This document shows positions 26,270-34,683 of a stretch of 64,000 nt of DNA, in pieces. The translations under genes were made by a program, and so were the position numbers. This stretch comes from Tessaracoccus flavescens (GTDB taxonomy: Bacteria > Actinomycetota > Actinomycetes > Propionibacteriales > Propionibacteriaceae): contig NZ_CP019607.1 of NCBI RefSeq assembly GCF_001998865.1, positions 1,674,001-1,738,000 on the forward strand, written 5' to 3'. The stretch's first letter is position 1, and each line of letters begins with the position of its first letter. A model generated the notes under the pieces. The model saw only the letters and a program-made list of their open reading frames with translations, made no database searches and was not told the DNA's origin.

Positions 26270-26343
26270 CCGTGCGTGCCACCCAGGATCTTCGTGACAA
26301 ACCCACGGGATCACCAGGCGCTCGTCGCACCCAGACTGAGGCT

Positions 26344-26952
26344 ATGAACAACACCACACACCTCGACAGTCACCTCCACCAGCCCGCAGCCGGCCGGGTT
26401 GCACGGGGATTCCGACACGTGATCTCCCGCTGGCCGTCCGCGCTCGGCCTCCTGGCTCTGCTCGCCAACCTGGCCAGTGGAGCCGACCCCCACGTCACCG
26501 CCATGATCATCATCATCGCGGCCACCTGCTACCTCGGGGCGGCCGTCCTCGGCTCTCAGCGGAGCGTTTGGGTGATGGTAATCGTCGCCAGCGCCGCGGT
26601 TGTCCTCGCCAAACTCACCGGCCTGGACCCCACCGCCACACTGATCGTGATCGGCATCGGCCTGTCAGTCTTCGGGCTCATCAGCGCCGCCGGCACCCAC
26701 CGCCGTGCCATCGTCGTACAGACCGTGGGCTTCCTCGGTTACACCGCCATCGCTCTGGCAGCGATGATGTCCGGAACCACCTGGACCATTGGTCTGGCCG
26801 CGATCGCCGCGATCGGCCACACCGCCTGGGACGTGGCGCACTTCGTCCGCAACAAAGTGGTAAGCCGCTCACTCGCCGAAGCCTGCTTCGTCCTCGATCT
26901 CGGGCTCGCCGTTGCGCTACTGGTGTCCGCCTGGTCCGGCCTGCCCCACTGA
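26344..26952 (+). CDS. Multi-pass membrane protein, unknown function
   Basis: The 202-residue protein begins MNNTTHLDSHLHQPAAGRVA and has six or seven hydrophobic helices (SALGLLALLANLASG, VTAMIIIIAATCYLGAAVLG, VWVMVIVASAAVVLAKLTG, GFLGYTAIALAAMMSGTTW, FVLDLGLAVALLVSAWSG). A polar histidine-containing segment (IGHTAWDVAHFVRNKVV) lies near the end. It follows the response regulator by 74 bp in the same direction, and could be a target or accessory of that system. No named family is recognised. Confidence 0.7.
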   Translation: MNNTTHLDSHLHQPAAGRVARGFRHVISRWPSALGLLALLANLASGADPHVTAMIIIIAATCYLGAAVLGSQRSVWVMVIVASAAVVLAKLTGLDPTATLIVIGIGLSVFGLISAAGTHRRAIVVQTVGFLGYTAIALAAMMSGTTWTIGLAAIAAIGHTAWDVAHFVRNKVVSRSLAEACFVLDLGLAVALLVSAWSGLPH

Positions 26953-26967
26953 GCCGGAGGTACGCCA

Positions 26968-27720
26968 ATGAGCAACAGTCCCGATCCGATGCACTTCAAC
27001 GCAGTGGCGACTAGTTACGGCTCTGCCCGACCGCCCTACCCGGCTGCGCTGTGGAGAGATGTCCTAGCCACCGGCCTGGTCGAACCCGGACGACGGGCAC
27101 TTGATCTCGGAGCCGGTAGCGGAGAGGCGACCAGCGAACTCCTTGCCCGCGGAATGGACGTGCTCGCGGTCGAGCCTGGCGAGAAGCTGGCGGCAATCCT
27201 TCAAGAGAGGTTCCCCACGGCCACTGTGGTGCGCTCGCGCGCTGAAGACATCCAACCGGAGACCGCGTCCTTCGACCTCGCTGTCGCAGCCACCTCAATC
27301 CACTGGCTGGACCTTGATGTCGTGCTGCCGCTCGTTCACACAGCACTCACTCCCGAAGCCAGGTTCCTGGTCTGGCGCAATGTCTTCGGTGACCCCGACG
27401 CGGAAGTCAGCCCATTCCGACACGAGCTCCAGCGCATCGTCGACCGCCGAGGTGCCACCCGAGAAGGGAACCCAGAGGACGCCGATCACACCGCGACGAA
27501 GATCGCCAGGACGTCTCTCTTCACCGTTGAGCAGGTGCACCGCTACCGCTGGTCGATCGAGCTGACCGCCGACCAGGTCCACACTCTGTTTGCGACTTTC
27601 AGCGACTGGTCGGAGTCTGAGGTGAGACAAGCATCCTCAATCGTCGAAGCACTCGGTGGCACCGTGACCGAGCACTACAGCTCCTGGCTGATCAATGCGC
27701 GCCCAAGTCCGAAAGAATGA
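26968..27720 (+). CDS. Class I SAM-dependent methyltransferase
   Basis: This 250-residue protein has motif I in RRALDLGAGSGEATSELLAR, motif II acidic residue in VLAVEPGEKLAAILQERFP, and the post-motif segment DLAVAATSIHWLDLDVVLPL typical of UbiE/methyltransf_11 relatives. GGAGG lies 8 bp before the ATG. It overlaps the NUDIX gene by 4 bp (ATGA). The small-molecule substrate is unknown. Cluster context (NUDIX hydrolase, CYTH-like protein) suggests detoxification or metabolite repair, which is inference. Confidence 0.88.
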   Translation: MSNSPDPMHFNAVATSYGSARPPYPAALWRDVLATGLVEPGRRALDLGAGSGEATSELLARGMDVLAVEPGEKLAAILQERFPTATVVRSRAEDIQPETASFDLAVAATSIHWLDLDVVLPLVHTALTPEARFLVWRNVFGDPDAEVSPFRHELQRIVDRRGATREGNPEDADHTATKIARTSLFTVEQVHRYRWSIELTADQVHTLFATFSDWSESEVRQASSIVEALGGTVTEHYSSWLINARPSPKE

Positions 27721-28163
27721 GAGAGCACATGCATTTCACCGAGTACGACACACGTCTGGCAGCGTACGTGCTGCTCACGGATGAGCAGCGGCGAGTCTTG
27801 CTCACTTGGTTCCGGGGGGATGAACTTAATCCGCCCTGCTGGACGCTGCCCGGTGGGGGCATAGAGTTCGACGAACCGTTACGCGATGCTGCCATTCGAG
27901 AGACCTACGAGGAGACCGGTTACCACGTATCGGTGCAGCGGATACTCGCCGACTCCTACGAAACTGCGCCTGCCACAGCCGACACCAGGCCATTCCGAGC
28001 CCAGCGGTTCCTTTACGCCGGAACCATCATCGGCGGCAAGCTTGGCACCACCGAGACCGATGGTTCGACTGAGTTCGCATGCTGGATGCCGATTTCTGAG
28101 CTCCCTGCGCTGGAGTCACGCGGAACGATCGTCGACATGGCCATCAACGTGCTCTTGGGATGA
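27717..28163 (+). CDS. NUDIX hydrolase
   Basis: This 148-residue protein carries a complete Nudix box beginning GGGIEFDEPLRDAAIRETYE and ending in ETGYHV (G-x5-E-x7-REU-x2-EE-x-G pattern), within the usual beta-sandwich (RLAAYVLLTDEQRRVLLTWF). It would hydrolyse a nucleoside diphosphate linked to another moiety. The first ATG overlaps the methyltransferase stop; ATG at 27729 (MHFTEYDT), preceded by GAGAG, is equally possible. Substrate is not predictable. Confidence 0.9.
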   Translation: MREHMHFTEYDTRLAAYVLLTDEQRRVLLTWFRGDELNPPCWTLPGGGIEFDEPLRDAAIRETYEETGYHVSVQRILADSYETAPATADTRPFRAQRFLYAGTIIGGKLGTTETDGSTEFACWMPISELPALESRGTIVDMAINVLLG

Positions 28164-28223
28164 CAGTCCTCAGCGGGCGAGGCGGCATCAGGCGAGCAAA
28201 GGCGAGGTCATCCGGACCACCCA

Positions 28224-28706
28224 CTGAAGTACGCCTTAGTCGAACGAGAACGCCGCTACGTCCTACGGCCGGTTCCCGATGTGGTGACCAGTACGCAGGA
28301 CATCGTCGATCGATACGTCATCGGGACACGACTACGTCTCCGCGAAGTGCATGATGCGGATGGGACGGTCACCCAAAAGTTGAGCCACAAAGTCCGGTTG
28401 GACGCAGGCCCCCACGAGGTCGCGTGTACCAATCTGTACCTCAACAACCAGGAGTGGAACCTGCTCAGTTCGCTGCCTGCGCACACGCTCCGGAAGCGAC
28501 GACACATCGCCCGATTCGGTGGAGCAACAGTCGCAATCGACCAGCGCGAGGACGGCAGCCTCGTTGCGGAGATTGACGACGGTGAGCAGACGCCCGCTGG
28601 CATTCCAGACTGGCTGGACACGCTGCAGGACCTAAGCAAGGACGAGGCCTGGACCGGAGCAGGACTCGCATTGGCAAGAGGCGACGCGCAGCCCGCAGCA
28701 CGATGA
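28224..28706 (+). CDS. CYTH-domain-like protein (possible CTG start)
   Basis: The frame is open from the NUDIX stop at 28163 to 28706. The conserved start of a CYTH/thiamine-triphosphatase-like fold, KYALVERERRYVL (the ExExK-type motif as ERERR), begins right after a CTG at 28224. No ATG, GTG or TTG lies upstream in frame. The next usual start is GTG 28281, which would delete this motif. Later blocks DRYVIGTRLRLREV, HKVRLDAGPHEV and RKRRHIARFGGATVAIDQRE fit the tunnel-fold strands, and LVAEIDDGEQTP matches late CYTH strands. The product would be about 160 residues and bind triphosphate or long acyl chains. The non-canonical start is an inference. Confidence 0.65.
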   Translation: MKYALVERERRYVLRPVPDVVTSTQDIVDRYVIGTRLRLREVHDADGTVTQKLSHKVRLDAGPHEVACTNLYLNNQEWNLLSSLPAHTLRKRRHIARFGGATVAIDQREDGSLVAEIDDGEQTPAGIPDWLDTLQDLSKDEAWTGAGLALARGDAQPAAR

Positions 28707-29000
28707 GCTCGGCGGGCGGTCCGCCCATGATGGCTACCTGACCACCCACCTTGGACGCGGATCGGACCATCCTCGTTGCGATGGCCCGCCTGGCCTGTGC
28801 CGTTGAGCGAAGCGCGCGGTACCGGCCCGGCGGTGGATGAGCCGGTGGTTGCCGCGATCCTGCTCAGCCAGGCGATCTGGCTCTGATGATCGATGGCCCG
28901 CAGTATCCCGTCGCCACTGCGCAGGCAAACCTGGTGTCTGCTCTCACCCCAGCGGTGACGCGATGGACGCCTCACTCCAGGACGCGACGGCAGAGTCAAG

Positions 29001-29921
29001 TCAGCTCAATGCCGCAGCATGGTTATCCAGATACGCTGCGAGACCAGGGCGACGAAGAATCAGGGCCAAGTTGATCATGACGATCCTTCTGGCAATGAAC
29101 AACTGACGGAGGCGTCCAGCGTCCAGATCCGGCCAAGCCGCGTGGCGTTGGTAGCCAGCCCGGAACAGCGCGGTGACCGTCTCGTCCAGCTTTCCCCGCG
29201 TGATGCCGTAGAGCGTGTTCGCAATGTCTTGCACCCGATGCCCCCACGCGAGGTCCTGACAGTCGATGACGGCAAGCCGACCATCCGTGAGCTGAAGGAC
29301 GTTTCTAGGCGTGAGGTCGAAGTGCAACACCCGCGGGATCTCGTGCGCGGTCGACCAGATCTCGCGTAGGCACGCCTGAGCTTCGCTGAACCTTCGCCGA
29401 AAGAGCGCACGGTGTGCCGATGGTGCGGTGGAAAGCAGGTCGGGGGCGGCAAAGAGGATCGGGCGGCTGGCATCGAGAACACCTGGCGCGCGAGTAGCGT
29501 TGGGTGACACAGCACTGTGCAGTTGCGCACTCAGTTCGCCAAGCAGTTCGACCTGACCCGGTGTGAGCGGCCACTGAAAGCCGGTGCCGTCCATCCACGT
29601 GAAAAGCACGGCCTGGCGCTCCGCTCCGCGCTCTTCGGTGACGACGGCGCTGCCATCCAATGTCCGGATCATCTGTGGAGCGGCGAGTCCGGCCTCCCGA
29701 ATCCGGTCTGTCCAGGCCTCCTCGGCCTGTGTCACATGTGGTTCATGGATGCGTTGTGGAGGGCCCACACGGAGCATGAACTCGCCCTGGTCGGCCAACA
29801 CTCGATAGATGGTGTTGAACGATGACGTGACGTAACTGACCACGGCGTTCGTGAGCGCATGTCTGGCGATGACGTTCGATAGGATGCGATCCGCCGACCG
29901 TTGCTTCTCGGGCCGTGTCAT
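29001..29921 (-). CDS. Aminoglycoside phosphotransferase (APH) family kinase
   Basis: The 306-residue protein has an APH/choline kinase fold: RVLADQGEFMLRVGPP (nucleotide-binding strands), the Brenner motif HFDLTPRNVL with catalytic Asp, and the metal-binding DCQDLAWGHRVQDIANTLYG. ATG at 29921 has only a weak upstream purine tract. The family phosphorylates antibiotics or small metabolites such as homoserine or choline. Nothing shows which applies here, so a resistance role should not be assumed. It is convergent with the CYTH gene; the 28707-29000 gap holds no gene. Confidence 0.87.
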   Translation of the reverse strand: MTRPEKQRSADRILSNVIARHALTNAVVSYVTSSFNTIYRVLADQGEFMLRVGPPQRIHEPHVTQAEEAWTDRIREAGLAAPQMIRTLDGSAVVTEERGAERQAVLFTWMDGTGFQWPLTPGQVELLGELSAQLHSAVSPNATRAPGVLDASRPILFAAPDLLSTAPSAHRALFRRRFSEAQACLREIWSTAHEIPRVLHFDLTPRNVLQLTDGRLAVIDCQDLAWGHRVQDIANTLYGITRGKLDETVTALFRAGYQRHAAWPDLDAGRLRQLFIARRIVMINLALILRRPGLAAYLDNHAAALS

Positions 29922-30107
29922 CTGCTGATTCTACTCTCGCGTCGTCTTGTGCCTTCAGACCGACCCTACGGCTCTGGCGCCCGATTGTGGCTGTGTCAGG
30001 CCGCTCGAGGGATGAAAGCCGGGGCATCTGCGCTCCTGGCCCGCTTGGTGACACGACCTGACGGCAGACTGGCCCCTACCTGACCGCACAGTTGAGGGAG
30101 CTTCATC

Positions 30108-30494
30108 ATGCTTTTCACCCGCACCGCCCATCCGGCATTCCTGGACGACACCGCCAACTTCCGGCCCACGGACAAGACCGAGATCTTCGAGAAGCTCGAT
30201 GACGGCTACTTCGTCGTTGCCCTCGAGTACGTCCTCGAGCAGGGGGAGTCGCAGTACCCCCTGGAAGACGTCCTGGACGAGTTCCGGTGCCACATCGAGG
30301 CCGAGGAGGTCGACAAGCCGGAGAACCCGGCAGGCCGGGTCGACCTGTTCGCGAACTCTCGGTTGGAGCGTCTCGCGGGCGCCGTCGAGAAGCTGGTCGG
30401 TCGGCGCGCCTACAACGTCGAGTCTAAGGATGAGGACGGCGACACCTTCGTGTCGTTCGTGATCGACGACTCGGTCTCGGAGGCGAAGCTCTGA
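30108..30494 (+). CDS. Small acidic protein, unknown function
   Basis: The 128-residue soluble protein starts MLFTRTAHPAFLDDTANFRP after GAGGGAG (6 bp spacing). It is strongly acidic (LEYVLEQGESQYPLEDVLDE; CHIEAEEVDKPENPAGRVDL) and ends KDEDGDTFVSFVIDDSVSEAKL-like. There is no signal peptide, membrane segment or known motif. Codon usage fits the host. It is monocistronic between divergent and convergent genes. Confidence 0.6.
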   Translation: MLFTRTAHPAFLDDTANFRPTDKTEIFEKLDDGYFVVALEYVLEQGESQYPLEDVLDEFRCHIEAEEVDKPENPAGRVDLFANSRLERLAGAVEKLVGRRAYNVESKDEDGDTFVSFVIDDSVSEAKL

Positions 30495-30605
30495 GCCGAA
30501 CCTCGGACCTTGAGGGGCTGCCCCTGACGACGGCATCGGCGCCAGGGGCGGCCAGGCCTCACGCTGCACCGGACCGCGCCTGAGACGAACCGGTCGGCAG
30601 TCCCC

Positions 30606-31610
30606 CTAGCTGACCTCAGCCAAGGCTGCGGCGAGTCCTGGAAAGGCCGGATCGTCGGCGAGGATGCGTTCCAAGTCCTTTCGTGCCATTGCTCGCTTCC
30701 CCTCTCGGCGGTAAGTCTCTGCGCGGTGGGCAAGCGTGTTGTGCTTGATCGCCTGGGCTTGGCTGCGCCTCGCGAGAGACTGCTTGAACGCCTCGCGAGC
30801 GGCGTCGAAGTAGCCCTGCTCTGTGAATGCGACGCCACGCTGCGCCAGAAGGAACGACGTGAAGTCATCTTCGTTTGTGACCCCATTGGTCAGCTCGATC
30901 ACCTCGGCGTGACGACCTGCTTCGTTGTAGAGCTCAGCCAGTGAAACCGCTGCTGGAAAGGTCGGATCCAATGACTCGATGGCTTCGATTGCGCCGGGGA
31001 GGTCGCCTTGAGCCTGCCGGAACTCAGCTAACGTGAGCCCGATCAGGTCTCGGTTCAGCGGCATCGTGACGTAGACCCCTGGAGCGATGCCAACTGTTCC
31101 GGTGCTTCTGCTCATATAGGTCTGCAGGAAGCGATCATCTTCAGGTCGGTAACCGGAGCGCCACACTTCCTCGAAGAGAGCGCCTGACTGTTCGGAGCCC
31201 GAGCCAGCGAACGCATCGAGGACCATGCAGGTGTGACGTGCTTCGGGGAACCGGCTCGCGATGCTCCCGAGCGAGCCGATGGCGCCGGTGGTGACTGCCC
31301 TGTAGAGCTCCTTCTCCCACTTTGGCGCCAGCATGCCCGGCTTGGCTGCCACGTGCGGGGGCTGGATGGGCGCGTCTGCACCCACCGATCTCGGTGCGCT
31401 GCTGGACCGTGGCGCACGTGAACCTCCACCGGACCTCTTCGAGTACGAGATTCCGGTCCCAGGGATTCCGACTGTCTGGGTCACTCCACCCTTAGAGTTG
31501 ATGGTGACTCGGTTGCCCTTTGATCCCACGGAAGCGCTGAGGCCCTTTGTGGTGACTGTCATGCGCACACCGGGCATGACTTTGAAAGATTTGCGTACAC
31601 GAAACCCCAT
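30606..31610 (-). CDS. DUF4236 domain protein with C-terminal TPR-like repeats
   Basis: The 334-residue protein begins MGFRVRKSFKVMPGVRMTVT and continues with GLSASVGSKGNRVTINSKGG and GIPGTGISYSKRSG, the classic DUF4236 domain. A Ser/Pro-rich linker follows. The C-terminal two thirds resemble tetratricopeptide repeats (GDLPGAIEAIESLDPTFPAA, AGRHAEVIELTNGVTNEDD, GYFDAAREAFKQSLARRSQA, GKRAMARKDLERILADDPAF). DUF4236 proteins are often phage- or island-associated with no defined role. TAGGTT lies 6 bp upstream of the ATG, suggesting a leaderless transcript. Confidence 0.85.
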   Translation of the reverse strand: MGFRVRKSFKVMPGVRMTVTTKGLSASVGSKGNRVTINSKGGVTQTVGIPGTGISYSKRSGGGSRAPRSSSAPRSVGADAPIQPPHVAAKPGMLAPKWEKELYRAVTTGAIGSLGSIASRFPEARHTCMVLDAFAGSGSEQSGALFEEVWRSGYRPEDDRFLQTYMSRSTGTVGIAPGVYVTMPLNRDLIGLTLAEFRQAQGDLPGAIEAIESLDPTFPAAVSLAELYNEAGRHAEVIELTNGVTNEDDFTSFLLAQRGVAFTEQGYFDAAREAFKQSLARRSQAQAIKHNTLAHRAETYRREGKRAMARKDLERILADDPAFPGLAAALAEVS

Positions 31611-31651
31611 GCCCCGAACCTAGCAGCCACCGTATGCCGCCGCAGCCGGAC

Positions 31652-31936
31652 CTAGCCTTCGCTCTGAACTGATCGGGCAGGTTCAGGGGTCAACGGCGAG
31701 GGCGCATCGTCGTCCTCCCAGGTGGCGGTCAGCGAGATGCCGGTCGAGTGGGCCAGTTCGAGGATGCTCGCCAGCAGGATCGTCGTCTGCCCGCACTCGA
31801 TGGCGCTGATCCTCGACTGAGTGACGCCGATCTCGTCGGCCAGTTCAGTCTGGGTCTTGCCGCGCGCGATGCGTGCCTGTTGGATGGCCAACCCGAAGTC
31901 GCCCGCTGCTCGCAGCAGTGGCGTCCTCGTGGTCAT
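31652..31936 (-). CDS. XRE-family (HipB-like) transcriptional regulator, orphan
   Basis: The 94-residue protein starts MTTRTPLLRAAGDFGLAIQQ. It has a HTH_3 domain (RGKTQTELADEIGVTQSRIS, then AIECGQTTILLASILELAHS) followed by ISLTATWEDDD, like HipB antitoxins. No hipA toxin gene is adjacent. The intergenic DNA on its 5' side is AT-rich for this genome and carries a 21-bp palindrome. It is transcribed away from the large coiled-coil gene at 32180, so it may repress both genes. Confidence 0.85.
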   Translation of the reverse strand: MTTRTPLLRAAGDFGLAIQQARIARGKTQTELADEIGVTQSRISAIECGQTTILLASILELAHSTGISLTATWEDDDAPSPLTPEPARSVQSEG

Positions 31937-31984
31937 GTCGTCACCTATCAGGATTTCAGGACATACCGCGATTATCAAGTTTTC

Positions 31985-32005
31985 CAGATATCAGCTGAGT
32001 ATCTG
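31985..32005. promoter_or_regulatory. Palindromic operator candidate
   Basis: CAGATA and TATCTG arms surround TCAGCTGAG, giving a near-perfect 21-bp palindrome in an AT-rich divergent promoter region. It lies 49 bp before the XRE start, the expected location for its own operator. Confidence 0.55.
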
Positions 32006-32179
32006 AATTTGTCGATATTGGTCGGGTCGGCGTTTCGTCGGCTCGGGAGTCTTCAAGTCGAGAAACTCAGCGGCCCGAGGGCCCACAATCGCCAAGGCCA
32101 CCGCCGGATGGGACGATCCCGGATGTCCATCCCGCCTACCCGTCATGGACTCCACGCGTTTTCCTGGTTTGTCCGACAG

Positions 32180-34234
32180 ATGTCGGCGGTCGTCTCTACG
32201 CTCGCCAATGTGAGGAAACCTGAAACTTTGGTGGATGAGCGGGCAGCGTCAAATGCGTTCCTGATGTCGCTAGCGGTCGAGCCCGACGGCCGTGACGTGA
32301 TCGACGAAGCTGTCGCTCAGGTCGCTTCCTGGCTGCGTCACCGACCCAAGGCGTGGGATCCGAGGTTCGATGGCAATGGGTTCCAGACGGACCGCGAGAA
32401 CAGCCGCGACTTGCTGACTCTTCACCACGAGTCGAAGACCGGCCGGGAGTTTCGGTTCCGCCTGACCGAGGAGACGCGGACGCAGGGAGTGTGGCGAACC
32501 CAGTTGACGGTTTCGGTTCCTCGTGCGGGAGACCCATGGCTGGCATTACAGGTGGCAAACAGTCACGGTCGGTGGGCGGCAGTGCCCCGGCTGGCGACCA
32601 ATCTACTGGACACGCTCCGGACGCGCGACGGGCTCTCTTCCGTAACGTCAAAGCCGCTGATAGTGAGCCCTGGCAATGCCGAGGACTTCTTGGAACGCCT
32701 GACGGACCCGGAACGCCGCGGTCTCTACTTCGTCGCGGGATCTGACAAGGCGGGCATCGACTTCCGCGCCTTCGCCGCACAGGTCGGTCGATGGGTGACC
32801 CAGGTCCGAGGCCTCGGCCAGATGGCCGTGCTGACGCCCGAGGCCACGGCCTACGTGGCGGAGGCGCTGGGCCCATCGCATTCGATCGCACCCTGGACGA
32901 TCCGCACCTTCCATGGCGACGTGGACCCGGCCGTCCGCTCTGACGGGTTCCGGCACAAGTGGCTGACAACAGATCGGCTTGTGCGCGAGCGGGACGACGT
33001 GATCCAGCAACTCCTCGGACGAATCGCCCGAAGGCATGCATCGCTGACTCCCCGGATCGAGGGGTATGCCGCTGTTGACCGGGTGCTCAGGCGGCTTGAG
33101 GACCAGACTCTGGTCGAGTCAATTACCAGCGTGCCCCTGGCGGATCCGGCGCATGTGAAGCCGCATCAGACGACGTCGACTGCGGACGCTGGGGCCGCCG
33201 GAGCGGAACCGATCGTCACTCCTGACACCGTCGAGTATCTACTCGAGCAGGCAGGGGCAACCTCGGTTCCGGAACCGCCCATCGATGTTCGTGACCGTTC
33301 CGACGAGGACAGCCGGGCCGTCGTTGATAGGGCTCCTGAGACGGACCCCACAGATCTGGCGCCACGGGAGCGTCAAGCGGCGCTCCAGGCCCAGCTCGCC
33401 CAGGCGCGAGCGGTTCTCGACGTTGTCAGAACCTCGCTCGGGCTGGACGACCTGACACCAGAGTCACTCACGGCTCTCGCCGCTAGGGCAGCACACGTCG
33501 ACGCCGTGCAGGCGAATGTGTCGGTCTTCCAATCCCAACTTGCAGAGCGCGATTCGCGGGAAAGTGAGCTCGAGGCGCGGGTCTCGGCGCTGCAGGCTGC
33601 GTACGACAACACGCAACTCGACGCACGAGTCGCGGGCGACGCAGCCTCGCAACTGCGCGACGAGAACGCCTACCTGAAGCGTCGCTTGGCAGAGCTGAAG
33701 GACTTTGAAGCTGCCTACGGCGCAATCCCCAATGAGGCATACACCGTTTATCCCGATAGCTTCGCGGATCTGCTGGAGCGTTGTGGAGAGTTCGAGCAGG
33801 CCGGGGTGCTCTTCACCGGCAACGAGAACGAAGTGCTGGTTCTTGATGAGCACGACACACTCGGGAACGCCGTGCATGCTGCGTGGGATGGCTATCTCGC
33901 GCTCGCGGACTACCTGCGCGCTCGGTCGAGCGGACTCTGCAGCACAGGCGTGCGCGAGTACTTCCGAGAGACTCCCAACGGCTACCGATCCATGCCCACT
34001 AACAAGTTCGGTGGCAAGGAGACCAAGGCCACCATGGAGCGCTGGGGCGATCTCCGCGAGTTTCCCGTCCCGATCGAGGCTGACGCATCTGGCCACGCAG
34101 TGATGGAGGCCCATTTCAAGCTCGCGCCAATCGGCATGGTGTCGCCCCGCATGTACTTCCTCGACTGCTATGCGACCACCGGCAAGGTGTACGTCGGGTA
34201 CATCGGAGCCCACCTCACGAACACGATGTCGTAG
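32180..34234 (+). CDS. Large coiled-coil protein of unknown function, candidate defence gene
   Basis: The frame is open far upstream, but the part before ~32120 overlaps the XRE gene and its promoter. I therefore take ATG 32180 (MSAVVSTLANVRKPETLVDE, ~684 residues; ATG 32123 is an alternative). The N-terminal ~300 residues form a folded domain (AVLTPEATAYVAEALG, WTIRTFHGDVDPAVRS). A disordered linker (~310-390) and a coiled coil (~395-500; REELEAR-type heptads such as LRDENAYLKRRLAELKDFEA) follow. The C-terminal domain contains KFGGKETKATMERWGDLREF and FKLAPIGMVSPRMYFLDCYA. I recognise no family name. The gene is divergent from a HipB-like repressor and next to GIY-YIG and Wadjet-like genes. 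Confidence 0.75.
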   Translation: MSAVVSTLANVRKPETLVDERAASNAFLMSLAVEPDGRDVIDEAVAQVASWLRHRPKAWDPRFDGNGFQTDRENSRDLLTLHHESKTGREFRFRLTEETRTQGVWRTQLTVSVPRAGDPWLALQVANSHGRWAAVPRLATNLLDTLRTRDGLSSVTSKPLIVSPGNAEDFLERLTDPERRGLYFVAGSDKAGIDFRAFAAQVGRWVTQVRGLGQMAVLTPEATAYVAEALGPSHSIAPWTIRTFHGDVDPAVRSDGFRHKWLTTDRLVRERDDVIQQLLGRIARRHASLTPRIEGYAAVDRVLRRLEDQTLVESITSVPLADPAHVKPHQTTSTADAGAAGAEPIVTPDTVEYLLEQAGATSVPEPPIDVRDRSDEDSRAVVDRAPETDPTDLAPRERQAALQAQLAQARAVLDVVRTSLGLDDLTPESLTALAARAAHVDAVQANVSVFQSQLAERDSRESELEARVSALQAAYDNTQLDARVAGDAASQLRDENAYLKRRLAELKDFEAAYGAIPNEAYTVYPDSFADLLERCGEFEQAGVLFTGNENEVLVLDEHDTLGNAVHAAWDGYLALADYLRARSSGLCSTGVREYFRETPNGYRSMPTNKFGGKETKATMERWGDLREFPVPIEADASGHAVMEAHFKLAPIGMVSPRMYFLDCYATTGKVYVGYIGAHLTNTMS

Positions 34235-34683
34235 GTGCTGGTCCAGGCCACGCCTAGCGATTCTGAGGCTCCCGTCGCGGGTTGGACAGGGTGCTTGCGA
34301 CTGACTGTCGCGATCCGTGAGACTCATTGACGTGGCCGAACTCTGCCTTGGCCTGATGAAGACCTCCTGCCAAGCTTCCGCTAGGTCCGATCAACTCAAG
34401 GCGGACAAGGTCAGAAGTCGAAAACAGTCTCTGGGTCGGCCATTGCTGCCCGGAGATTAGCTAGCCTCGATCCACCGATGGGGAGGCTTGCTGAGTTGGC
34501 GTCGTAACGCAGAAATGCCCCTCTGACCAGGAAGAATAGAGCTTGTCTAAGTTTAGGGCCGCTTGAACCGGCGACTGTTTGAGACGGTCGGGTGGCCTTG
34601 TCACGACGGTGCTGGACTTGCCTTCCAGTCCTGCGTGGCGGCAGCCAGCTTCAGGTGCGCATCCGCGAGCGCACGTCGCCGGG
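34235..34683. other. Intergenic region, no gene seen
   Basis: This 449-bp stretch between convergent genes has lower GC than the flanks and many stops in all frames. I see no tRNA, terminator or credible ORF. Confidence 0.4.

Noticed and set aside
29001..29921. Specific aminoglycoside resistance gene
   Set aside because: Only the broad kinase fold is visible; no motif identifies an antibiotic-modifying subclass.
31652..31936. HipAB toxin-antitoxin system
   Set aside because: The HipB-like gene has no hipA kinase next to it; both neighbours are unrelated.
31748..32179. Extension of the 684-aa protein to an 828-codon frame
   Set aside because: The extra part overlaps the antisense XRE gene and its palindromic promoter region and lacks protein-like composition.
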